DNA of 64,000 nt, from positions 24,304,001-24,368,000 of the forward strand of contig NC_046679.1 in NCBI RefSeq assembly GCF_009870125.1. The letters are read 5' to 3'. Under the pieces are notes generated by a model. The model was not told the origin of the DNA. It worked only from the letters and a program-made list of their open reading frames with translations, and did no database searches. Source of the DNA: Drosophila pseudoobscura (Eukaryota > Arthropoda > Insecta > Diptera > Drosophilidae). Shown here piece after piece: positions 37,006 through 50,878 of this stretch. Every line of letters begins with the position of its first letter. The stretch's first letter is position 1. Position numbers and translations under genes: made by a program.

Positions 37006-40000
37006 TTATGCATACCGTTTATTTATAAATGTGTGTATTAGGATTGCGCTTGTTTATAAAAGTGTAATTTTCAAAGCTCTCAGGTCTAAATTTGCTTCTT
37101 TTCGTATAAAACAATAAAATATAAAGTAAAGGTGCCGAATTGCGGTCAAAGTAGAAAAATATGATATTTGGCCAATGGTTTCTATATATAGTCTAATAGG
37201 ATTTTTGTTTGTTTGTGATTTAAACTATTAAAATATAGCGCAGCCCCTATACACGTGCAGTGTATTAAACTATGGCGAATTGTCACCAGCGTTCACCCAA
37301 AATACTTTTGGAATGGGTGATTAAATGGGAAGTAGTGGATAAAATCAAGGAAGCCTGTTTTGATACAGAGCGTACAAATCTGGACGACTCATCGGAGCTA
37401 CATTTCGCATAGAGAAATTATTAGACCAAAAACTCGTATACCTTAGACCTTACTTCTTATATTTGCGGGCAGCATTTGAATCATTTGCCGAGGCTACAGC
37501 AGGTACAAACGTTCCACTCTTTGCCAGACTGAAACACTATTGAACAAACCAAGTTTAGATTTGGTGTGACTCAGCAGTACGTTGCAACGCATATAATTTA
37601 AAGAAGAAATGCTATAATTAACTTCTGTCAAGTTAGATTGAGAATGTTTATGCGCTTACTGATTACGCTGAATTATTAGAGTTAAGTCAAATTCTTTTGG
37701 GTTTTCGACTACCTGGACTGATGCGCCGTGCATCCCTGATGTCTAAGGCGTTTTATAACTTAAACATACATACATCTACATATATGTTTCTAGAGGAGTT
37801 TAGGCTAACAACTCTATATTGACAACTATTTAAATAGAAAGAAAAAGATTTCCCAATGTTTATTATAAATAATCTACCTGCTTTTGTTACGCCTAATTCT
37901 GAAAAATTTGTTGATCGGTTTAATATTTCCAAAGGTTTTCTTTAACTGAAGAGCCTTCAGAATTAAAAATTTTAAAAATTATTTAGAAATCTTAAAACAT
38001 TTAAAAGTGGTGACTATAAGACTATAAGCAAATGCTAACCAAAAAGGAAGGTGAGTTTTAGAAGTTGCTGTACGTCGCAAAAGAACATGCGAGTCAAGAT
38101 TCATTGAAAAATAATAATGGCTTAATTTAACATAAAAGTGGGCTGTTAACTATTTATTGTTTGCTTAAATGTTAACTAATCAAGCTGCAGCTTTGGACGA
38201 CGAATTATATTTTAATATAATTATAATTAATCTAAAGTCGGCCCCTCGAAACGTTGTCAAATCGTGCTGAAACTTTATATTTTATGGTTTTATGAAAAAC
38301 AACCTTTTTAAAGCCTGAGGCCTTTGATTCCGACACATTTTTGTACTATAAATGTAATTTATTGAAAAAACTCTTCGATTACCGGGTATCTTTGCGAACC
38401 CTTTCTCGAATTACTTGCCTGAAGCTGGGTAATGTGCCATTTATACGCAGTCAAAAACAAGCCAAAGGAAAGCTCATGCGAATCTTGCGCAGTGTTCATT
38501 GTCTCACAAAGTTTGGTATTCATAAGGAAGCCTTACTGGTGGCCTGATCATTCAAAGTTATCCCAATTATTTAGGAGCCTCAGCTAAATGTTCCTGTACT
38601 GCTTGTCGGTCCTGATCAGGGGCCCTCCACCGACCTTCCAAAGCGAGGTTTCCACAAAGGCAAGCAATGAATAGGTATAGGGAGTCCTCCTTTTATTTCT
38701 GTTCGCCCAATCAGACTCGAATCTCATGGTGCCTTCAGTTGGCTGGAGCACCTTATAACCGAAGACAAAGACAAGCCGAAAAAACTTGTGATAAGGTTTA
38801 TTCCAGTGATTATTAGCGGGCCACAGGATAGGCAATCGAATGTACTAGCTGAAATCCCAACTAAAATGAATTACCTTTGATGTATGAACTAAATGTAGAA
38901 AATATCTTAGCGCATGGCTCTGATTTACCTATTTTGTGATGTTTGCGAGGTTTTGTATCAGTTCTGGGAGCTGGCTACACATACTCGTACGAATATGGCT
39001 GTATCTTTTCCTGTTTTCAACCAACTTTTTATTGTTGTTTCAAGTGGGACTGTTGTTCCAGTTGTTGCCACAGATAACTACGTGCTAAGAAATGTATGGC
39101 AAACTACACACACATACTCGCATACGACTCGCCTAGAGGACGATAGAGATTCATGGAGAAGGCTGCCGAGAGCAGCCAGACAATGGCTGGTGCCCACGTC
39201 TCCATGGACACATTCTAATAAAAAGCAAGCACAGAGAATGCCATTCTGTGTTGCCATTTTCAGCGCTGCTTCTTCCGTTTCTTCCGCTTCCACAGCTCCT
39301 TCATCTTCCTGCCACACTTTGTTACAGTCTCTACCAGAGATGAGCAATATTTCTGTGGTTCTGAGTCAACAGATATGGATAATGTATCGAAATCGATAAG
39401 GCATGTAAGACAGATACATTTTGGGCTATTTAAAGATAGAATATGAACGTTTATCCGAAGCTCGTAGAGAAAGTATATAAAAGTCGGTGGAGCCTTTTCT
39501 GAAGGATAGGGAACCCCTTTATTCGGTCCTATTCTGGTGGCCCCGATTCTGATTGCATTTAATATGGAAAATGGTGAATTTTTTTAAGTTAAGGTAATAA
39601 AATATGTAAGTAAATTCCTTCGTGTACATCACTCATTCCTTGCTCATCACTTACAACTGCCTTGAGCTCCTGAAAATCCTTTGCTGCAGCTCAGCTTCTT
39701 CTGCCAGCGAATCCCATTCATGCTCCTGTTCCAGATCCCGCTCCTTAAGTTCTGGTTGTGCTCGAGTTTTTAGGCTTTTTGTAACTTGGGCAACATTTGA
39801 GTTATAAATGCCGCACTACTTGAATGAATCTCATGGGCGTAATAGTTTTCAAATGGCTCTTCGTATATGTATGTCCGTTTCACCGTCTCTTTTTCTCTCC
39901 ATCTCCATCTCTCTCTCTCTCCTTGTCTGACAGCAGGGCTGTGGGGGCTGTGCCTGTCTTTGTTGCAAAAGTATCGCACACAAGTGGTCCGCTGTCTTGG

Positions 40001-42587
40001 GACTCTGAGGGGGCAAAAAACGCTTGCCAATGCAAAAATGCCCACCCAATGAATCTGGGGTGTGCGGCAACAAATTTGCCATTTTATGCCATTGAGTGGC
40101 TAAGACTCCTTCGGGCTCATAAATAATTAAAGTTTCTTTGATACTGAATTTAATTCGAGCCCAAATGGGAAGCAGAAAATAATATGAAAACAACTACGAC
40201 GATTGTCAGGCATTTGCTGCTGGACTGCTGGCTTGCTGGCCTGCTTGCCAACTCCCCACATTGCATGAATAGACAAATCTAATTGATTTTAAGAGCTGTG
40301 CGAAACGGAACGATTTAAATTCGTTATAGATATAATTTCCTGGACCCAGCCACTGAGGCAAAATTCAATTTCCGTGCCGTGGCGTGGCGAGAAGCCATGC
40401 AGAAGCGACCAACGATTTACGTGAATACTCCTATTTTTAAAGAATATTCCAGCGACCTACGTGATGTATGCGCAATATTTGATGGCATTCCCCAAAGCAG
40501 CAGCGGAGGAGCAAAGAAGGAGCACACCCAAATCCGATAGATGTTTGGCAATATTTCTGATTAATTTGCAAATTGGTTTGATCAGCTCCGGCTGATTGCT
40601 TGGCTTAGGGAAATCGCTCTCCGACCAGGGCCCAATCAATCGGGAGCCGGAAAATTGCAATTGACTGTGTGGCCCTGCCATGCCCCGCTTACGCTTTTAT
40701 CGCTTTAATGAGCGCCTCTCGGCCTTGAGCCAAGGCAAATAAATCAACTTTTTCCGTTTCCGGTCAATTAGTGTGGTGCCAGGAATAACACTGTCCGTCT
40801 AATCGGCTTTGCCAAAGGTCGAGGGGTTTGAGCTTTGCGAATGGAGAGGGCAAAAGCAAACAGATGAACGGAGTGTAGGTGGAGGTTCAATGTTTACATT
40901 ACTCTTGGATTTAGCCCCTCCCTCTGTCCACTGCACTTGTTGCAGCAGGCAATGATTATATTTTCTTAACTGTCCGTTTCCTTGGGCCACACTCGGGCCA
41001 GGCGTATTAGCAATTTTAATGCTCTTGGCCTTATGGCACATATTAAATGCTAATTCGGATACGGCACACGACTCCTCCAGACTCTATATACAGTGTATGT
41101 TTTTCGAAAGAGTCAGGTTCCCCAGCTCACGGACAGGCGCACGGGCTTGGGACATATACCCTACATGACATTTACAAGTTATTATTATGCAAAGGACATG
41201 CGATGGATGTTGAGGCGTCCTTTCGCGTGCCTGCTTTCTCTCATGTGTTGCAAAATCTGCTGCGGCGTTGGAAAATTTGCATTTATTCATGGCATAAATA
41301 AAGCATCTACAGCGTACGCGGTAGAGGGTGCCAAAAAAAGGGATATATTTAATCTGGTCGTCCGCCAAACGTGGGTACCGGGTCCATGCGGTTGTAGGTT
41401 GTAAGGTTCAGCAGAATCATGACACGCTTTCGCGTTGATGTCGATGCGTTTTATTTATAAATTATTTTCCCGGAAAGTGCAACACACACGCACACAAAGA
41501 GGTAGGGCAGGTGTGCACCATCTGCCACTGACAACCGCAGTGGCTGCCGCAAAAGTGACGCAAATTTTGTTTGCCCAACGCTCTTCCACATAACAATTAC
41601 ACGCATTTAAAATCTGGTTTCGGTTTAGAGATTCGCGGTTCAACACCCAATACGACTGTGCATCGAACAGTTTATGCTGTGGCTGCGGCATCGCTTATTT
41701 ACATGTGCCACAGAAAACCGCTGATTGGGATAGTAAGTGGCAAGTGCATTTCCCCGCGCTGTTAATGGAATTCGCTTTATGCACACACACAGTCGCTGGC
41801 TACAAAGGCTAATGGAAACCTTCATTAGGTGAGTAAAACATCCAAGCAACCAGACCCAAATGGAATATTTTATTTGGCCTCAAACCTCGGTAAATCTCCC
41901 TTAACCCACAACCCCAAACAAGAAATAATAACCTCATAATACGGAATTAGAGGAGCGTAAAATTAGCCTCAAACCGAAGTCAACTTGAGTTGGGGTTGGA
42001 GTTGAGACCGCCAGCTGGGGAATGGGTGCGTTTTGTGTGTCTGCTTATGCATGCATAATAAGGTAGACAAATAAAAGAAAGGCAAATTAAGCGCCGAGTA
42101 GCAGCGCAATATATCACAAATCAAAATGCTGTAAAAATCCAGAAAATGTCCCCTGTTCCAGCTAAAATATGCATATATGTACAGCATATGCTTGTGGCGC
42201 CATGTGGATACAATAACGGTGACCTTATATCGCTGTGCACGCGAACTGCAGGGGAACTCATGCTGTTTGTTGTCAAAGGAGTGCTTCAGCTTTCTCTCAG
42301 AAAACCTGACTCCTTTTTTATTCACTCTCAGCCTCAGTGGGTCATTAGTTTGTTGTAGTGTCTGTGTCGCACACCGCCAGCAATTTGCTTACTCTTCCTT
42401 TTACTTTTGCACTCTGCACTTATTACACACGGTAAACGTGATTCAGTTTGTAGTTTATTATAATTTGTATCATACAAAAAATTACAATGACAAAAATTTC
42501 ATCAACTGAACTGCATTTGTTGCTCTGTCTCTGCTCTCTGACTCAAGAAAAAAATCGTGTTACTAGAGGATATTTTATAGTCGGAAT

Positions 42588-42675
42588 ATCGATTATACCC
42601 CTCTTACTGGTTCACTCTTTTGAGTTGGCTTATCGATTATACCCCTCTTACTGGTTCACTCTTTTGAGCTGGTTT
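42588..42675 (+). repeat. Recent 44-bp tandem duplication
   Basis: The copies start at 42588 and 42632, each beginning ATCGATTATACCCCTCTTAC. They differ only near their ends (GAGTTGGCTT versus GAGCTGGTTT). The near identity indicates a recent event in non-coding DNA. Confidence 0.85.
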
Positions 42676-44410
42676 ATGAAGTCCGAGAGTGGGGCCGTCG
42701 TCTTTTGTATTCGCCACTGATTCCTTTTCCATTAGCACTTTAATATTTAATGACTTCTGTTTATCGCACATAATTGAATTCTGTTGTGGTCTTGGGCCGA
42801 CCTGCCTTTACCCGGAGCTGGGATGTTTGGAAGCTGGGATGTTGGGATGTTGGGATGCTGATGCTGGTGCCAGCCTTTATTATTTGCCCTTGGCTTATTG
42901 CTCATTATATTATTATCTTTTGTTTATAATATCCGCAATATTGTTTGAGCCATTCTGGCATTTTTATGAGGCTTCATTATTTGGTTTTTATTCATATAAA
43001 TAATGCACAGAGAGCGAACAGCTCTTTCTCCTCTTTCTCTCTGGTCTCCTTAGCATAATTCTCAATCAGAATTCAGACACACATGGCCCAGCATGATTTT
43101 CTGTATATGACCTTCGACTCCATTTTCTCTCCCTTTTCGCCCGATTCTCTCCCTGCTGATTACTGATTCCTGTGCCGTGAATGTAAGTAAAAGTTACGCC
43201 CTTGCGCCTTTTTGAGTTGCTTGTTTTTGTTCTGTGTGCTTGGTAGTGGGGCATTACCGAAAATTTAATTAATGTATTTTCTTCGTGTTTTCGCATATTC
43301 ATGCCTCAAAAATTGGCTGCATGTGTGGCACGTTTTGCTCATTAGCCATTTAGGTGGTATAAATATGCATTAAACCATCTCGTAGAATCCCACTTCCTGC
43401 CAACCCCGTCCCCTGCCGCTCGCCGAAACGTTAGTTACAATTTATGGCCAGGACATGGAATGGACAAAAAACGCAATTCACACACCCAGAAAATTCAAGT
43501 GCAAGGCAAACCGAAGGACACAAGGGGTCGCCAAGGACAGTTGCCTTTTGTCCTAATGAAAAGACAACAAAATGCGAAGGATAAACTTACACTTGGCAAA
43601 GCTCCACTTCCTTTTACCTTTTCCCTTTATAGAGGGACTCAAAGCTTGGCCGAAAGCTCTCTCCACGAGTCGGTGTCCTGCAATTGTCGAAATATATATT
43701 TGACAGCTTCATAATTGCCCCTAAACATGGGCTCGGTTTTACGAAAAAATTCTAAATTTAACCTGCATAACTTATACGGAAAAAAACATCCACAGTTATT
43801 TATTATGCGGTGACCTAAAAGGAAATACAGAAATAAAGGAAAAGAGTTTTGCTGAAAGCTAAAACGAAGGCAAAAAGGTACAAGAGCACATCTCACAGCC
43901 TTCAGCCATAATTCAAATTTGTATATAAATTTTATTTTGCAGAGAAACGAAACAAAACCGCAAAAAGGCGACCGACACGCCGGCCCAGTTAACTTTGCCT
44001 TCGAAAACATCATTTGTCAAGGCAAAAAATACGAGGACTGAACACTGGAGAAATGGCTACAAGGGAAATACCTATCCAAGCCAAGCAAAAGCGCACTTTC
44101 ATGGCTCTTTAAGCGAATTAAACTTGAATGTGGGAATGTGTGTTGTGTTTTGCTTATTAGTCGGACCAGCGGGTTGGCGTCGCAGCCCTGGCAATCCATC
44201 AGGCGTGAGGCACCACTGACATACACCCGACGTTGATTGCCTCCCGCCCCCCCACACAGACACAAACGTATGTACATGCATGGCACACTCACTCACATAA
44301 GTAAAAGATCACACCAGAAGCAATCTAATCCGGCGAAGAGCAAATTGTCCAACGTTTTTTTCTGCTGTGTATTGCGGTTGACAGGCGAGCGAGCATTTTG
44401 ACAGCTCCAA

Positions 44411-44449
44411 AGACAGAGAGAAAGAAAGAGAGAGAGAGAGAGAGAGAGA
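44411..44449 (+). repeat. AG microsatellite
   Basis: A purine run with an uninterrupted (AG)11 core at 44427-44448. It is a potential GAGA-factor binding stretch and is followed directly by a TACGAGTAT word. Confidence 0.85.
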
Positions 44450-47400
44450 TACGAGTATAGAGGAGGTATAGCAGAGCACTCTCAAATGTATGCTATGGTT
44501 TTTGGCATTTATTATACCCTGGCATAGAGTAGATTGATTTTACAAATATATGTGTATCAATCCTATGAATCCTAGTTCAACATTTAATGTCTGACACTGA
44601 AATTTCTTTATGTTTGGGAACGGTGGAGCTGTGAGGGTATTTCAAGCCACAGCCAACGAAGCAAGTCATTTTCTCGAGCTTTCCACCTAATGAAATGCAT
44701 GTGTGGGAGTTGTGATAGGGATTTTAGCTCACCCCCATAAAGTGCACACGTGCCTGGACTGCATCTCTGGAGGAAAATCGTTCACATGTTTAGCATATAT
44801 TTTAGCTGATGACCTCAATTTGATTTTTATGGTAAAAAGGAGAATATGCTGATTATCCGGGAGAAGCCTTTGAGAAATTAATGCTTTGCTTTGCTTTTAT
44901 GTGTATATTTCTTGTGAATTTTAATAAAATGATTAAAACGTATTTGCCAGCTGACAGCTCAATTTATGACCTCGGCTCAAAGGCATTTTCCATAAGGCTG
45001 ACCTCTCTCGCTCTCGCTCTCTGTCTGGGCTCTTAATTTGCCCCTGGAGCTGGTCGGGGCGGCAGGCAACAGTCGGGGCCATAAATAAGCCCCAGACCCA
45101 TGCAATTATGCGCTTGAGCTGTCATTGCAGTTGCGCTGCTCGTTGGTGTGAAAATTGCATATTGGCATAAATTAATCAGCAGCGACAACGCCATCGCCAG
45201 GGCCCTGGCGACTCCGACGACATCTGTTGGCCATGATTGCCCGCCGTCTGGCCAACTGATGGAAAGACGGGACGGGGACTGAATGCCTGCAGCTGCACTG
45301 ACTGCCATTAATATATGGACGGCGACTGACGCATGAATGGTGTATAAGAAAATCCAGGACTGCCGGAGGCTGATTGCCGACAGATTGAATTGTGTTTGAT
45401 TTGCATCGATCAATGAATTAATCACAGCAATAGACCCGCTGATGGCGCAGGTGAATTGAGCAACCTGAATATTGGATTGATCCAATTCAGTTGCAAGAAC
45501 TGATGCAACTGTGGCATTCAAAAGTTGATGGAAGTATCCAAATCTATAAACATTGCATTCATGCAGTTGGAAGCTTTTCAAGGTTTATAAGGAAAAAAAG
45601 ACAGTAAAATTGCCCCATAGAGTAACCTTTGGAGGCTTATGGTTCCTTTCATTTATCTTTAGCAATCTTGAATCACACTTCTGCTTCTCATTTGAATATC
45701 CCATGCATGAGGCATAAATGTGAAATCCACATACGTATCATACGGAAAATTCAATTTTCCTTTGATTCCCCAACCGATGACAGTTTCAGAAGCTCTGACA
45801 GGGGCCTGCTTCAATTTGCGGCGGGCTCAGCTTAATTGATTTGCTTTAAAGCTGAGGCGGGAACTGGTCGAGGTAGGCAAAAAACTTTTCCTAGCTGACT
45901 GAAAAGAAAAGAAAACTGCAGACAATTAAGCCCGGCCAACAGAACGGGGAGTGAGAATAGGGAGAAAATGGGAGATAGAGATAGTGAGTGAGAGAGTGAG
46001 ACAGTGAGAGGGAGAAATTGAGAACTGCAGCAATTACTTACTCGAAATCTGTTGGCGCTCTTGGGCGAGTGGGTCTCGAGACTCGAGTCCCGACTCTTGT
46101 GGCTGCGGCGTGAAAGTGAAATACTTTGCCAAGGACTTTGCCATTGTTGCGGTTTGGCTGCCACTGCTGCCACTGTTTGTGCAAAAGATTGTGCAATCTT
46201 TTGGTGCCCCAGTCGCTCTGTCCCGCCCTGTCCTTCTCCTCTGCCCTGTCAGAGGAAGTGTGTCAAGCATTTGGTTTCGTTTTGATTTGCGTTTTTAATG
46301 GTCTTTGTGTTTTTTTATTGTTTTTGTTTTGGCAGCGAGCAAATTGCAAAAAGGTTCTTCCGGAGCCTCACAACTTTGGTAGAATTTCGCATTTATAATT
46401 ACAACAATGCCACTGAAAGTGGCCAGCACTTAAAACCCTTTTTAAACACCCCACTGCCATTGCGCCCACACTCTACCACATTCTCATTCTCGAAATGAAC
46501 ATCGAATTAACAATTTTAAAGCGAGGGGCGGAAATTGCATTGGTTAAGTACACAAAAGACATGGAAAACCAACAAACAAATAAAAATATACAACTCGAAA
46601 AAAAAACACTTATAAATGTGTGAGAAATTAATTGCACTTTCAACCGAAATTGGATGACCGCAAATAAAAGCGCAGGCCGGTCAATTTTATTGCGTGGAAT
46701 TAATAAGAACAAATAAAACTGAAAAAAAATACAACAAATATACCAACAATTGGTGAAAAAAATTCAACTCAAACAGTTTCGATATCGATTTGAGGCAGTT
46801 ATCACAGTTCGATTGAAATGGAACCGTGCTATCTGCTATCCATGCCGATACTCGGGACATATTGCACTTTTTTGGTTGCGAAAATCCGTTTGGAAAGGGA
46901 AAAGTGAAGAGTGCTTTAAAAAGTGAGAAAACTTCAGAAAGCACTTCTACATATCAACGTAAATATTGGATGCTGTGTGTGTTTTAGCTGATAACACAAA
47001 TTTCCTTAAAAATACTCTTATTAGGTGCAGTTTGCACTTTATTTTATTCATATATTTTGTGAAAAAACTCTGAGAATCGAATAGATTCAAATGGATTTAA
47101 ATTTGTATTCTCGTTTAAACTTTTGAAATTGTAAAAAGAAAGGGCTTTTTTCACATTGAGAATACAAATATGTCATATTCAAATTAAGGATTTTCATATT
47201 TTGATTAAAAATATATCCTAAAAATTAAATATATTTTAAAGTGTGTTATATATAGATTAACTACTGGCCGAATTAGAATACTTTTTAATACATTAATATT
47301 TAAATCAAGGTAAAGTCTTTTTAATTTCATATGTTTGTATATAAAAATCGAATATTTAATTGAAATATGTTATGTGTATTTCTTTTTATCAAGCAATTTT

Positions 47401-49840
47401 TCTTGGGTACTAGACAGTGTTTGAGAGTGGAGTTTATAGCTAAAATTGAGCTAGTTAGTCTATCGAAAAGTAAGCATACATCAATTACGGGCTTTTCATA
47501 TGATACTACATTAAATCTAATCCTGAAAGGAACAACCCTGCAATTGCAGGTTACTTTAAGAATGTTTGCATTTTGTTGAGGTAAATCTCTCTATAAATAT
47601 ATTTCTCCATTGAGAAACACTGGAATTAGGATGTTACGTGTATATTAAGTATATTTGTATGCTCTTTTTAAAGCACGCAGCACTCCATAATGAAATACAC
47701 AGCTCTGCTTTGTTCCGTATTTATCAGTAAGGCAATGAAGGTAATTTGAGTTAAGCAAACATCAAGCGGGCTTATGCAAACGATTTCGAATCAATTTGGC
47801 CGCAGATGTTTTTAAATGGCTCGATGCCATTAGATCTCATCCTGCGGATGGCAATGGCATTCCGCCAAGCGGTTGCTGTCAAGTCGCCTTCCTGTCTTTT
47901 AAGCGTCTTGCCGTGCAATCACTCAAAGTTGTCCGCATTTGCATAAACACTTCTAATCCTAATGCCTTGCAAGCTGCAGCGAGGAGCTCGAGTCCTTGGC
48001 TCCAGTGATTCCGTCTCCACATCCTCCGCCTTCTCCCGGCCACTTACACTCAATTGCCAGGCGACCCGTACGGTGGCACCTTCCGAAGTTGAAGTGACAA
48101 CGCTAAACTGACAGCCAGCTAAGGGATGCTGCTCCACCCACTACTACTGTCTTTCTGCTCCTCCGACTGCTTGGCGTCCTCCGCGTCATCAAATGATGTT
48201 GGCCGGCGGTTGAGCAATGTTGCGTGCCAGGACGGCGTTTCCTTTTTCCTTTTGGCACCACTCAGCTACGATTTCATCAAACAAACGTCGAGTGGGCGAA
48301 TGGATCACGCACACAACAGACTTGCATGTCATTCATTGTGGCGCGATGCCACAGCCGGAGTCGAGCTCGGCTCCCTGACTCGGACCCGTACCCGGAGTGG
48401 GAGAACGGCCTGCAGGAGCCGGAGCGCTTAGGCTGTCAGTCAGCGTGTCAGTTGTGTGGCATTTCATTGGTTTTGGCTTCTGGCCTGGACTGGCCAGGCC
48501 CGGTCGGCCCGGAATGGAATGGCCGAGCCAACATTGCGGACAATTGACAGCACGGCAAGTCCTCTTCAAAAAGTGTCTCTTTGTTACTTTAATTCCGGTC
48601 GCCTTTCAAACATTCTTAAATTCCCCAAGTAGCCCGGTTCGGCCATTAGTTGTCCCTCAGCTGCAGCTGCTGCTCCTGGGCTTGCTGTTTTTGGCAGCTC
48701 GCTCCATATTAAAACTTTGGGACAACAAAAAAATGTTGATTAACTTTGCTGAACTAGGGGAATTTTCCCTTGGATGCACTTCCTCCTAGCACATGGAATG
48801 TTGGGTTGAAGTGTTGGAAACTAGTGATGGCAAAGAGTGATATTTTATACAATAATTGTTAGTAATATCTATATGAAACCTGAGTGTTTCGGTACTGTTA
48901 CGAAAGCGATATGTCTTTGATAAGAAATTTTCATGTTCTCCAGAGCCAAGAAATTGTAGTTCCAAAATATATTCAAAATTCTGTAGAGTTTAGAAATCCA
49001 TTTCTACATGGTTTTGAGCTTCCATAAGATCATCTACAAGTCGGTTATGTTTTTAGTGAATAACTTTTCAATATTATTCCAGTTAGAGCCCGAAAAATGA
49101 TCTCAACTTTCGTGCTCGTATTGAATTCGATACGGATTCAACATGGCATTGGACTGGGGTCGGATGATATTCTCCTAAACTGACGTACTTTGCATAAATT
49201 CTGAATTAAAGCATTGCACTTGCCTGAGACCATCCCCATCCACCACATCCAAACCGAACCATCTCCATTTTTCCACTCACTCACCTCTTTCAACTTTGTT
49301 GTTGTTCATTTGTGAAAAGTTTTGTCTTTGGTCTTGCTCTCGCAACAATTTACCGTTAAAAGCTCAACATTGTTACACTGGTTTTTCACTTTTCACTAAG
49401 TACCGGGTTTGTGTTACACATAAAAACCCAGACGGAACGATTGAGGCGACATTGCGACCATCAGATTTCTCTTTACCATGGAAAACGGGTGAAAATTCTA
49501 TCGAAAATACAAAATACATTAACAGAGCTCTTGATAAGCAACACTAATTATGGATTGTTTAGCTTTATTCGAAATTTGTATCTATAACAGTCTGACATGG
49601 TTATATCTTTTCGGCTGTAGAGTCTCGAATCGAGTCGAAAGCGAGAACGAATATACCCATCGACCTTACAAGTACTGTGTAGAAAAACTGCAGGAGGAAA
49701 ATATACCCGCAGGGAGAGATGGCAGGGAAACCAAGGTGTACGGATTGGATAGAGCAGGGGTCGCTGAGTAATCTGCTCAAGTTTTGCCAGCGTCTTTTGT
49801 GCAACGTGCGAAGTTTGTCACTCCGTCAGTGAAATGGCAA

Positions 49841-49880
49841 CGGACCCGGACAACCCGGACAACCCGAACAACCCGAACAA
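49841..49880 (+). repeat. 9-bp ACAACCCGG/ACAACCCGA tandem repeat
   Basis: About four imperfect copies of a nine-base unit (CGGACAACC, later CGAACAACC). Nothing else is recognisable here. Confidence 0.7.
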
Positions 49881-50845
49881 CTACGGCAACTACACCGGCA
49901 ACGGCACCACTTTGTCTGTGTAGTGCATCCGTCCCTGTAATCCACTTGCAGTGAGAAACACCCACATCCACTCCATGGAGTCAGGTGATGGCGGGTGGGC
50001 GCGCTCCAGTTGTCGTGTCAACACAAGTTTTGCATTTGGCGATGTGTTTTTCTTCTGGTGGCCCTTTTTGACACTTCCCTCGCTCTCTGCCCTCTCTCTG
50101 CGCATCTCTTAAGTAGTTAAATGAGTTTTCATAGTTTTGGGGCAAACAAACCCTTTCCCTGGCCATTCAACCTCCAACCCTCGACTCTGCTACGAGTATG
50201 TGTATGTGCGGAAAATTAATTTTTTCCTTGCCCCACTTTGCATGTATTTTATATAAATTTGCCACGGGGGTGCATTTGCTTAGAGAAAAAGTTTTATATT
50301 CCAGCGGATTTTTATTAAAATGTAGCAAGAAGCAGTAGTTTTCGAAAGAAAGTTGGAAAGTAATAGAGAGTTATGGGTTCAGAGCGGATTTCAGAAGTTA
50401 AAAGAAAGTAAGAGCTAACATGTGTTATACTTGAAACTTGGGGAATGGCCTTTGGAAATGGTTAAAATATATAATAATTTAAGTACGCTTTGTTCTGCTT
50501 TTGTTCTATGTAGATCCAATGCATGAGAGCAATTTATCAACATATTCATAGCCTCTAATCAAGCTAATAGCCTCAGCCTCAGTCTCAGCCTCAGAGAACA
50601 GCAAACACTTGAGCACCATCATCGGTATCATCAGTATCAGCATCAGCATCAGAATCAGGAGAGCACCATCAACAATAATTAATCAGTGGAAATATAATAA
50701 CCGTCATTAAACTAAACAAACACATTTTGCCATTCAAGGTTCGCCATTCGCATAAATTTCAATACAAGACCAGGTACATTACACTTAACCCAACCACCCA
50801 ACCGACACCCACCTGAATACATTTCCAATTAAGCGGGAAAGTTTT

Positions 50846-50878
50846 CCCCACCCCCACCCCCACCCCCAACCCCACCCA
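50846..50878 (+). repeat. CCCCCA hexamer repeat
   Basis: A C-rich run of (CCCCCA)n with minor variants. On the minus strand this is a G-rich tract that could form a quadruplex. Confidence 0.8.

Noticed and set aside
38584-38835. Minus-strand frame encoding GTMRFESDWANRNKRRTPYT and following residues
   Set aside because: The sequence looks protein-like, but no partner exon, ATG context or family could be found; left out of the gene list.
38914-39399. 161-codon plus-strand open frame starting at an ATG
   Set aside because: It overlaps an 89-codon frame on the other strand, has no family features and includes CACACA and Ser-rich simple sequence; not supportable.
45033-45581. 182-codon minus-strand open frame
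   Set aside because: It begins at TTG with no ATG until past mid-length, shows no domain and has low-complexity mixed sequence; most likely chance.
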